A model generated the notes under the pieces. The model was not told the DNA's origin and did no database searches. It was given only the letters and a program-made list of their open reading frames with translations. Below are positions 49,447 through 59,748 of a stretch of DNA of 64,000 nucleotides, piece by piece. The translations under genes and the position numbers were made by a program. How positions within the stretch are numbered: position 1 is the stretch's first letter; each line of letters opens with the position of its first letter. The DNA is from Ipomoea triloba (lineage: Eukaryota > Streptophyta > Magnoliopsida > Solanales > Convolvulaceae), in NCBI RefSeq assembly GCF_003576645.1, contig NC_044919.1, positions 30,950,574 to 31,014,573 of the forward strand, written 5' to 3'.

Positions 49447-51304
49447 CTATGGCTCTACAATTATCTTCCCTGTGGCATGTCCCTCAATGCTCATACTCCA
49501 AGAATCTTCTGCCTTGCTCAGAGGGTGTTTTGAGTCTATAACAGTTTTAAGCTTCCCCTCTTTCACCAGTTTAACCAGGTAGTCCAGGTTCTCAGCTTTG
49601 GCAGATAAAACCAATGGCACCAGCTGCTTCTTCGAGAAGCTGAGCTTCTTGAGGGCAACCGTTAAGTAGGTCCCGGGGGTGGGAGTGAGGTCGATTACCT
49701 TGCCGTTGTCGCTGAGATTGGGGTCGAAGGTAGACCAGGGAATTCCCGAGGCGCAGTGGATGACTATGTCGTATTTCTGGCCCGATGAGCTGCCCCCTCG
49801 GGGGTCTTGTAGTCGAGGACCTCGTCGAGCTCGATGTTGCGCGCCCCGCACGTGGCTGTGACGTGCGTGTTCCCCAGCTTTGCCAGTTGGACAGCGTAGT
49901 GGCCCACGCCCCCGGAGGCAGCAGTCACGAGGATGTTCCTCCTAGGACCGCTCCCGTCGAGCTTGACCCCCACAACTCGGGTTAGCGCCTCGTGAGCAAT
50001 GGGAAGGGCTGCAGCATCGGCTGCTGATACTTCAAGCGGCCTCGCAACTGTCACAGCATACTCCGCTAATCCACCTCCATCCTGTTTTCGTGATAACATT
50101 TATCTTCAATGTGCAAAATCCTATACTATCCTAGTATATCAAGTCATTCAAACGAAAAATCTTGTTTGATCAGAAAATTATATGACGAGATAATATCCCC
50201 AAATGTTTATCCATACATCTTCATCAAATAGAAAGTGTTGCAAGAAACAAAATTGAGACCAAAACATTGGAATGTAATGATACTCACACCAATGCTGTTT
50301 GTAGCCAGCCACAATTTTGTCACCTACTTTGAAACTCTGAACACCAGAACCAACCTCGACTACCTCTCCCGCTATATCAACAACTGCTCCAATGCGAGCA
50401 AGAAAGAACGGAAAGATTATAGCAAGATTAAAGCTACCATATAAAACTAATGCAAGAAAAGAATACAAACAGATACAAAATCACTAATCATATAAAGGTC
50501 CAAATAACCATCGGCTCTAATATGACAGATAGAGTACAAGAGTGCAGACAGAAAGATAAGTACGCAGAACATACCTGGAATATGAGGAAATTTGCGGGGA
50601 ATGAAACATGGGTCGTAAGGAACCAGCTTGAACTTTCCAATCAACTGGATTTATGCTTACCGCTTCCATCTTCACCAAGAGCTCGCCTTTCTTGGGAGTA
50701 GGTACAGGAACTTCAACATGCTGCAACAAGCAAAGTCCATCGATCAATTGCAAGCTCACAAATCAATATGAATGCCTTTGATGCCATCTATCCATAAACA
50801 CATAATATTGTGGCATATGAATTTGTTGATCACCACTCTGAATTAAACATTTCATGGTCTAATGGACACTACAGCCTACAAATTTAGAAGTACACTAAAC
50901 TGAGGGAAAACATAGCCAGACTGTTGACTTGGTAACCACAAGTTTACAAGTTTCTCCTAGAGGAAGCGGCCCTTAGAACAAAAATGGCTGATTGATATGG
51001 GCAATTACACAAATTTGCAGGCTGGTATAGTAGCAGTATTAACTATATTCTGCCCACAGAAAATTCTTTCATACACAATTTACATAAACCTTAGAAAAAT
51101 AAATAACAATGCATCTTCAAGAATCACAGAAAACCAGAAACCCAAGAGGCCGAAAACTAGGAATTTAAGCAACAACAGTGGAAAGGGCAGAACCAAAAAA
51201 CAATTGCAGGAAAAATTTAGTGAAATAAGAACCTTTAAAGCGGCGGTTCCTCCGCCGTAGCCGTCGTACTGCACCGCGTGCATAATTCTACCGGCGGTAG
51301 CCAT
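49447..51304 (-). pseudogene. ceQORH-like NADPH quinone oxidoreductase, decayed tandem copy
   Basis: Four exons match the intact paralogue: 51304-51233, 50720-50575, 50383-50288 and 50081-49447. Exons 2 and 3 are each 4 bases longer (146 against 142, 96 against 92), shifting frame. Exon 4 lacks 15, 12, 18 and 10 bases relative to the paralogue; the 10-base loss near 49793 is a further frameshift. What remains shows a GroES-like N-terminus, the Rossmann motif VTAASGGVGHYAVQLAK and the C-terminal EGHATGKIIVEP. The family (Arabidopsis ceQORH, At4g13010) is a zinc-independent MDR reductase at the chloroplast envelope. As sequenced it cannot make a full protein. Confidence 0.85.
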
Positions 51305-51625
51305 ACCCGAATTAAAAGCTCTAATCTTTTTACCAAGTTGTGAACTGAAGAGTAGTTGCAGAATGGAAATCAGCAAAGCCGGACAGCTAATAAAATGAAT
51401 GAATCAATATTTTTCAGCGTTGACGAAAAACACGTTCCTCGCTACTTCGTGCGGTCGTGCCTAGTCCAACATTTATAAGCTCAGCTCACTTTCCCATATT
51501 CCTACCCAAAAATATTACTAGTTTAAAAAATGTTTGTTAGTCAAACAGCTGACTCATTTGATTTCAGATTAATCAATTCCATTCATTAAATTTATTTCAA
51601 ATTAATTGGGCTAAGTTTTTGCTGT

Positions 51626-51714
51626 CGTCTCGCTCAAGAAACTCTCTGGGATGTGGTAACCGCACACCTCGCAGTCATGGATTGCCTTGTGAGGTACGAT
51701 AACAGGAGTAACGG
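51626..51714 (-). pseudogene. CYP82-like P450 exon 2 relic
   Basis: Minus-strand translation gives VPHKAIHDCEVCGYHIP, matching exon 2 of the P450s (VPHEAIEDCEVCGYHIP). An internal deletion joins it to ESFLSET, which corresponds to ERFLTES. It is 89 bp long and about 29 kb from the nearest P450 gene here. Confidence 0.75.
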
Positions 51715-51859
51715 CCCAGTTTGTCCACAATCAACGGAAACTTTCTATAATGAGCTTTTCTTACATTTCAAAAAGAGAAAGTGACACTTCATTTTTATGA
51801 ATTACTCAATTTCTCTCATTTTGCATATCACATTCACTATTCATTTTTATTTTTTTTAA

Positions 51860-51945
51860 TTACTGACTCTGTTACAATGTAAATGGCTCGAACTCACTCC
51901 CTTCCATGTGGGAGTGTAAACCGAGTGCCACTAGACCACAAGGTA
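51860..51945 (-). mobile_element. SINE, family a (internally deleted)
   Basis: The minus strand has CTTGTGGTCTAGTGGCACTC (A-box), GAGTTCGAGCC (B-box) and a 3' AACAGAGTCAGTAATT tail followed by an A-run. Confidence 0.65.
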
Positions 51946-51957
51946 GTAGGGGGCAAA

Positions 51958-52525
51958 TTATGCTGTGGACCAAGGTGGACCTGGGTCCAAAACTACATTG
52001 TTTTAGTCTCTTTTTTTTTTTTAATTAGTAAACATATTGCTGAATATAGAGTTGTCAAAAAATGTGTGAGTGTAGAGGTTTCAAAGTGTGAAGGTAGAGT
52101 ATAGAAATCGTGAATGTAGATTTATGATTGTGTGAATGTAGAGTTGCCCAGAAATGTGTGAATGTGAAGGTTTCAAATTGTGAATATGGAGTATAGAAAT
52201 CGTGAATGTAGAGTTATGCATGTGTGAATCTGTAATAGAGTTAAGAAGTTCTAGCAATTTGTAGCCCTATAATGTGTGAATGTAGAGTTCTCAAGTTGTG
52301 AATGTGGAGTATAAGACCTGTGAATATAGAGTTTTGAATGTGTGAATGTGGAGTTTACAAATTGTGAATGTAGAGTATAGTGTATGTGAATGTAGAGTAT
52401 AGTTACTAAACATATAATCCTGTAATGTGTGAATGTGGAGTTTACAAATTGTGAATGTAGAGTATAGTGTATGTGAATGTAGACTCAGGTCCACCTTGCA
52501 AGATGGACCTGGGTCCACGGCATAA
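51958..52525. mobile_element. Non-autonomous TIR element with GTGAATGTAGAGTAT minisatellite
   Basis: The ends are inverted: TTATGCTGTGGACC on the left, and TTATGCCGTGGACC on the complement of the right end. Inside are more than ten irregular units built on GTGAATGTAGAGTAT / GTGAATGTGGAGTTT. It lies between the two ceQORH-like genes. No coding capacity. Confidence 0.7.
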
Positions 52526-53112
52526 CAACCCGTAGTAGGGTAGAATGAGAATTATTATTAATAGTTGGGGAAGCGGAGGAAGAAGGTAATGAAATCCTTA
52601 TTTTATTAGGAAATGGGTTTTGAAATTAAGTAGTAATCAAAACTCATAGTAGTGTTCTAAAAACCTGTTAGCCAAACAATAACAATGACTTTGATACTCA
52701 TTCCTAACACACCCTTAGTTAATTCAAATTGATATTAAATTTTATAAGTATTATGCTTTGTATCATAAGTAACAAGCTATTATCATAGATAATAAAAACA
52801 TACTTAGGATATTAAAAACATACTTAGGATAAAAACATACTTAGGATATAAGTAACAAGATATTAAATCATAGATTTGATCCATCTCACGAATTAAAATC
52901 CGTAAGACGATTTTACACAAGTGTGACAATAAAAACACTTCCAAATACACACTTAGGATATGAAACTCGAGGGATATCAACAACTATAGTATATTCCTAG
53001 TTGCATCATACATCAGTACAACCTTGTAATGGTTCCAACTACTTGGTTATTGAGGACATTAACAGACCACACATCCATTTTATCCATTTCATACAACATT
53101 ATATATAATGTT
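52526..53112. other. Spacer downstream of intact ceQORH-like gene
   Basis: Contains a short tandem repeat of ACATACTTAGGATA (about 52797-52850). The 3' flank from 52985 is duplicated at 49320. No gene. Confidence 0.5.
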
Positions 53113-55382
53113 TTATGGTTCCACAATTATCTTCCCTGTGGCATGTCCCTCAATGCTCCTAGTCCAAGCATCTTCTGCCTTGCTCAGAGGGTATTTTGAG
53201 TCTATAACAGTTTTAAGCTTCCCCTCTTTCACCAGTTTAACCAGGTAGTCTAGGTTCTCAGCTTTGGCAGATAAAATCAATGGCACCAGCTGCTTCTTTG
53301 AGAAGGTGAGCTTCTTGAGGGCGAACGTTAAGAGGGCGGCGGGGGTGGGAGTTAGATCGATTACCTTGCCGTTGTCGCTGAGATTGGGGTCGAAGGTTGA
53401 CCAGGGAATTCCCGAGGTGCAGTGGACGACAGCATCGTATTTCTGGCCCGATGGGCTGTGAAGAGCTGCTCCCTCGGGGGTCTTGTAGTCGAGGACCTCG
53501 TCTGCGCCTAAGCTCTTCAGGAACTCGATGTTGCGCGCCCCGCACGTGGCTGTGACGTGTGTGTTCCCCAGCTTTGCCAGTTGGACAGCGTAGTGGCCCA
53601 CGCCACCGGAGGCAGCAGTCACGAGGATGTTCTTCCTAGGACCGCTCCCGTCGAGCTTGACCCCCGCAACTCGGGTTAGCGCCTCGTGAGCTGTAAGGCC
53701 AGCGATGGGAAGGGCTGCAGCATCAGCTGCTGATACTTCGGGTGGCCTCGCAGCGGTCAAGCTCTCCTTTGTCACAGCATACTCCGCTAATCCACCTCCG
53801 TCCTGTTATCGTGATAACAATTATCAAGTTAACGAATGCACAAATGATCTTCAAAATGCCAAATCTTATCATCCATTTTTGTGCCAATGATTTTTGAGTA
53901 ATGCACATTTGATACTATCATATGTCATAGCATATTAAGTCATTTAAACGAAAAATCTCATTTGATCAGAAAATTTTATGACTAGAGGATATTCCCAAAT
54001 GTAATGATACTCACACGAGTGCTGATTGTAGCCACAACTTTGTCACCTACTTTGAAATTTTGAACACCAGAACCAACCTCCACTACCTCTCCCGCTACAT
54101 CACTAGCTGCTCCCGTGCAAGAAAGAACAGAAAGATTATAGCGAGATTGAAGTTACTATATAAAACTAATGCAAGAAAGAAATAGAAGAATACAAACAGA
54201 TCTATTATAAGGGTAACTGTTCAACACACATCTTGGTACACTTAGCAATGGGTATTTGGTAACATCGTGGCTGATAGCAATGAAAACAAAGGCCGCTAAA
54301 AATTAGGCTGCAGGGAGAATCAATATGCAGCAGCGAACTATAAATGGAAAAATAATGACAACAAACAAAAGTTAGGCCAGAAGACTAGTCACAACTAGTG
54401 CATCAAATCAACTTCAAAACAAGGGAAATAATTCCAAGGACAATTGGTTTCATTTCTAGATGCCACATTAGGCCATTAGGGGTTAGTGGGAGGCCGGTGG
54501 CAGTTGCCTGGGGGATGGGAATTGGCGAGTTACTAAGGGAGGTTACGGGAGTGTGGTAAATTGGCTGTTCTTCTTTCGTCATTTCTTTCCGGGAAGGGGA
54601 AAACAGGACAATATCAGCATCATACAACATCAATCAATCATCTCGTTATCTAAGTTTCTTTTAAGTACTTACAATCACATCTACAAAAACCAGTTAGTGT
54701 TGGCCCTAATACGACAGATGAAAGATAGGTAAGCAGAACGAGCATACCTGGAATATGAGGAAATTTGCGGGGAAAGATGGGTCGTATGGCACCTGTTTGA
54801 ATTTTCCAATCAACTGGATTTATGCTTACTGCTTCCATCTTCACCAAGAGCTCACCTTTCTTGGGAGTAGGTACAGGAACTTCAACATGCTGCAACAAAC
54901 AAAGCCCATCAATTGCAAGCTCACACAACCCTATATCATTTTGTGGCATATAAATCTGTTGATTACCACTCTGAATTAAACATTTCATTGTCTACTGGGC
55001 ACTACAGCAGTACAGCTTATAAATTTAGAACAACACTAATCCGGGGCAACCCGCAACCACAGTAATGTATTTCATACACAATTGACATAAACCTTAGATC
55101 TCTCTCCCTCTCTCTATTTGGGGAAAAATCAATTTACTCTGCTGACTACTGAGTATAAAATCGCTACAGAACTATACAATCAAGGAAAAAAAATAACAAG
55201 ACATCTTCAAGAATCACAGAAGGCCGAAAACTAGGAACTTAAGCAACAACACAGCAGTGAAAAGGACAGAAAGAAGCAAAAAATAATTGCAGGAAAAAAA
55301 GAACCTTCAAAGCTGCGGCTCCTCCGCCGTAGCTGTCGTACTGCACCGCGTGCATAAGCCTCACAGTCCCGGCGGCAGCCAT
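53113..55382 (-). CDS. ceQORH-like NADPH-dependent quinone oxidoreductase (333 aa)
   Basis: Exons are 55382-55305, 54889-54748, 54106-54015 and 53802-53113. The phases agree and give 333 residues, against 329 for Arabidopsis ceQORH (At4g13010). It has no canonical transit peptide at its N-terminus, as reported for ceQORH. In order: GroES-like fold (VPVPTPKKGELLVKM, SINPVDWK, SDVAGEVVEVGSG); NADPH-binding Rossmann motif VTAASGGVGHYAVQLAK; C-terminal DSKYPLSKAEDAW and GHATGKIIVEP. Homologues reduce long-chain unsaturated ketones or gamma-ketols (oxylipin detoxification) at the inner chloroplast envelope. The third intron donor was taken as GTGAGT at 54014, because it keeps frame and length with the family. 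It is the intact member of a tandem pair. Confidence 0.92.
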
Positions 55383-57041
55383 ACCCGACCCGAAAAGCTC
55401 TCGCCTTTTTACCAAGTAGTTGCAGAATGCAAATCTTCTTCTGCAAAGCCGGAGGGACAGTGTATGTATGATTGTATGAATCGATATTTTCCAGAATTGC
55501 AATGTCGGAGTGTCGGTACGTGCCTGAATTGACGAAAAACACCTTTCTCGCTACTTCCTGCCTAGTCCAATCACTTCTTTCTACTCTACAGTCTACAATG
55601 CAATGTACCAATGCCACCCAAACGTCCACGTTCACTTTCTTCATATTTCATATTGCTACCCATAAACATAGATGCCAATCATTCAATTCGAGTCATTACA
55701 AATTTAGAGTAATTGGACTAAATTTTTCACCCACTTGATTAAGATTGATATTCGTACTTTTTTATTTTTAAGATTGATATTCGTACTTAATATTATAATT
55801 GGTTTAAAAAAATAAAACTAAATGTATAGAAGATAACATACCTAATTTGTTTTTTTTTTTTAAATACTCATAATTCTTACCTAAAAGGCTAAAGTTATTT
55901 AAGGACAAATAAAACAATCTTTTTTCTTTTTTTTTATGATTCATTGAAAAGAAAAGACAAGTATTACATAAATCGTATCCAAAGTTACTCTTACACAATT
56001 ACCGACTAGTAACCATCATAAAGAACAAATTCAGTGGTCTTGAGTACTCTTTAAAAAAAAAAACGGTGAAGCAAAGTCACCAAACAATACTGAGAAATAA
56101 AAGAGCGGAAAAGAAAATGCAATCACCCTCACATGCTTGTGCAAGTCATGTCCACGCGTGACTTACTCCAATGGCCTTGCTCTAGCCAAACCTTTTATAA
56201 TTTGCATTATACAACTCCAATCTCTCCTAGCTAAACCCTTATAATTTGGACAAACAAATTGATCTTTTGGAGACACATGAGTACATTGACTATTAAGCTA
56301 TATATTAATTTTCTTCAACATATAATATATTATTTATTGATATTTTGGGGACACATAGGAATTATTTTTCATTTTTATTTGAGAACTTTTTAATTAGTTT
56401 CATACTATCAAGTATTATTTTTGTCTTATTTAATATACAATGTTTATTTGTTGTCACATATATTAATTTTAACCAAATATTCAATAAAAAGGAATTAGAA
56501 TACGTTACATTTTTAATTTAGAGTCATACCAACTAAACATGTTGATGCTTCAATTACAAATGTGACACGTGTTTATTTTTCTGTAACAATTGTTTATAGC
56601 GAGTCCAAAAAAGAATAAAATACGATTATCATATTTGAAGGTCACCGATTCAATGGATCTTTATAGTGTAGTTCACATCTCTTATCTAAATTCATGAACT
56701 ATTTATTCTTGATATGGAAAATACATTGATTCCTACACATACTTATAAATATGAAGGTCGGATCGGGTGAAAATTCTTCATTAATCAACTTATTGATTTA
56801 AGTCTTTAAGCTCAGGGAAAAGAACTAAACCACCACACAAGATGAGAAGATCCAGGAAATCCAAACACATAGCTGTGAGACTAAACAAAAGATCAAACCA
56901 AAATTATCTGTTCGATCACTCACAATTCCGTGAGGACTCTGTACATTAGGTTGTGGGTGGCTCACTATACAACATTACAGTAAAGAAAAAACTCTATACA
57001 CATGGAAACTACTATGGCAGCCATTGCTCTTCTCCACTCAA
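55383..57041. other. Spacer between ceQORH-like and DUF760 genes
   Basis: AT-rich. The first few hundred bases are presumably the ceQORH promoter, and the last 200 the DUF760 3' UTR. I see no gene or classifiable repeat in between. Confidence 0.5.
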
Positions 57042-59655
57042 TTAGTTGGCCTCAAGATCATATATGTTGTTCACATATTCTTCTGTGTCCCACAGGAAAG
57101 AACCAAAGGCAATGGCCTCCAGCACGATTCTTTTAAGACTCGCCAACGATGTCGAAATCACTTCATTGTTCTCGAGGAGGCCCGACCTTTCGTCCCCAAA
57201 CAGCGCACTGCTTTGCCTCTCGATCAGGTTCATGGCCGATTTGGATTTCGGTTTTGCACACATTTGCAGCGTTTCTGGATCAAAACCCATCACGTAGGAC
57301 TTGAGCGTTTCCTGCTTCTCGCCCTGGATGAATGATATAGGGCCGGTTAGCAACGGCTGCATACCGCCACCCTGGCTGAAGGCGACGTTCTTGGATCCTA
57401 ACGGGCAGACTCGCGTAGATAAGTGGCTGAGACCGTCGAGGCTCTGTTCGAGATGGTGTCTCAGGGAGGCGGACTTGAGGAAATAGCCGTACAAAATGGA
57501 TGCGGCGTAGACCCTGCAGAGATGGAGACGTTGGACTTGAGTGGGGGCCCAGTTGTCCGTGACTTTGGAGTTGGCTCTCCATCCGACGACGGTCGTGAGA
57601 TGCTCCTTCACCATGTCGAGAACTTCCAAGCTGTGGATGGACTCGAGTTCCCAGTCCCTCGAAGGGCATATTTCGAGCCGGCCCATGTAAATGCATTTGG
57701 AGAGCCGGGGAACCAAACGAACTCTGATCTCCGAGAACTTGTACAGTATTAACATGTACATCACATCTTCAACCGCAGCTCGACAGTCCAGAGCTCTCAA
57801 ATCGGCAATCCTCCTGGAAATTCACCACATTCAACGCTTAGTAAAACCACGAGAAAGCACGTTCTTCATCTCAGTAAACTATCAAGCTTCGAGCAATAAA
57901 ACAAAGCATACATCCTACCAGACAGAGGAATCAATTGACCTACATTAACATAATTTCTCGCAAAAAATCTAGCCGCCTAAACACTTCCTATCAATCTATC
58001 TATCGTTTCTAGCTTGCCTCTTATAAAACCGGGGTACTGCATGGCAATCACAGAATGTGTACTCCATTAGCGGATCTCCAAGCAACAAACAATCTCATCA
58101 TCCATGGGAACGGAACTCCAACAAGGTGGCTTTACTGAACAAAACAAACTCGCCCCGAGTATCTCATCATCCAAAAGCTCCTAGGAAAATGTGACAAGCA
58201 GATGAAGAAACACACAAATACAAGCATCAAGCATGGATTCCCAGGCCAAGCTGTTCCTGAGAGATTCCATCCATGCAATCCCCAAGTATTTTTGTGCTTT
58301 ATTTTCCTGAGGAGTGCAATGTAGTTAAAGAATGGATAAAATGAGCTTGCTGCCAAGAGATCAGCCTGAACAATAAGGTCATATCAAGCAACACACACAC
58401 ACACATATATATTAACACATAAGGAGAACAAGCAACAATGAAGTCATAGTTAAGAGTCATTCATTCTAAAATTTGCAGTATTTTATATTGCTGAAGGCAA
58501 AATCTCCTATACGGTTCCCTCATAAGGGAAGGGAACGCATAAGTACACATTGTATTACACTTTTCCTTATAAGTAACTCTTCAACATCTAAATATTACAT
58601 TTTCTCGTAAGTATTACACTTTCCCTCATAAGTACTAAGTTTTACACCTAAATATTTCACTTTGTTTTTAAAATATTATATTTTTCCTCAAAATAAGTTA
58701 GGATCAACTTTGATTAAGATTACATTTTTCACCATAAGTATTACGTTTCCATCTTGACCAAACTCATATTACATTTAATTGTAAGTATTTACACTGTATT
58801 ACACTTCCATTAGGTAACTCTTCTAACACTTAAATATTACACTTGTTTTAAAACTCATATTACATTTAATTGCAAGTATTTATACTGTATTACACTTCCA
58901 TTAAGTAACTCTTCCAACACTTAAATATTACACTTGTTTTAAAAGTATTACATTTTTTCTCAAATAGAATCATATCTCATTAGTATTACATTTCTATCTT
59001 GATCGGGCTCGTCTTATGTAGAAGGATCTGTGAACCGGAAACACAGGGCTAAATACCTAATTGGCTAATTCATTCTTTTAGACCAGACAGTAAAGCAGAA
59101 TTATACCTTCCTGCAAGCAATTAAAATCTTGTTCTAGACAACCATGGTGAAGATTTTCAAAATTCACATGTTTCTACCGATGCAAAAGCAAAAAAACTCT
59201 AATCTTGAGAGGAAAATCCATGGAAATGTAACGAATCTGTGACAGAATTACAGAAGGAAAAGTGAAAACTACCTGTGGAGGCAAGCTTCATCGGAGGCCA
59301 AGCTCAGCGTCATCCTGGCCGCGGCTTCATCCCTGTCGTAAGCCAGCTGCTCCAGCTGCTTCTCCACGGCGAGCGGGAAATACTCGCGATCGTTCTGGAA
59401 CACGGTGCTCAAGAACCTCCCGGACGGCGTGGTGGGCTCCAGCGGCGCGTTCAACCCACTGAACTCACACTGACTCCTACTCGCCCGTCCCCCACTCGCC
59501 GCCACAACAAAGGCTCTCCGCCACCCGATTCCGGACCCTCCGACCCGAGAATTCGGGAACCCGAATCTGGACGCCGCCGCCGGCGTCGGCGCCAAAACGC
59601 TCTTCCCCGCAAAAGGCGAAGAATTGAGAAAGGACGAAGAGAGCCCACAGTCCAT
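57042..59655 (-). CDS. DUF760 family protein (UV-B-induced chloroplast protein At3g17800-like), 384 aa
   Basis: Exon 1 is 59655-59273 and exon 2 is 57813-57042, separated by a 1459-bp GT-AG intron; together 385 codons with the stop. The N-terminus is rich in Ser/Ala/Pro and low in acidic residues, a likely plastid transit peptide (about residues 1-55). The mature part has the family's strongly conserved blocks: PSGRFLSTVFQNDREYFP, AVEDVMYMLILYKFSEIR, CIYMGRLEI, WELESIHS, VYAASILYGYFLKSASLRH, FDPETLQMCAKP, and a C-terminal LEAIAFGSFLWDTEEYV. Arabidopsis relatives are annotated as UV-B-induced, chloroplastic; the biochemical role is unknown. Intact. The intron carries a repeat cluster (58505-59040). 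The leader has a (CT)n run. Confidence 0.93.
58505..59040. repeat. Intronic repeat cluster of TATTACACTT units
   Basis: Inside the DUF760 intron are many TAAGTATTACACTT / AAATATTACACTT words. A unit of about 91 bp is present twice in tandem (from about 58765 and 58856). Borders GGTTCCCTCATAAGGGAAGGG and GAAGGATCTGTGAACCGG may be degenerate inverted ends. Confidence 0.6.
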
Positions 59656-59717
59656 TCAACAACCAATAACCGAAATCCACGCAAAAAGAGGAAGAAAAAA
59701 GATAAGCGCAGTACAAT

Positions 59718-59718
<1 letters not shown>

Positions 59719-59745
<27 letters not shown>
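59719..59745. repeat. (GA)n run in DUF760 5' leader
   Basis: A (GA)13-type tract, (CT)n on the coding strand, about 65-90 bases upstream of the ATG at 59655. CT tracts are common in plant leaders. Confidence 0.75.

Positions 59746-59748
<3 letters not shown>

Noticed and set aside
49447..49851. A separate short oxidoreductase gene
   Set aside because: It is the in-frame 3' part of exon 4 of the decayed ceQORH-like gene after the 10-base deletion.
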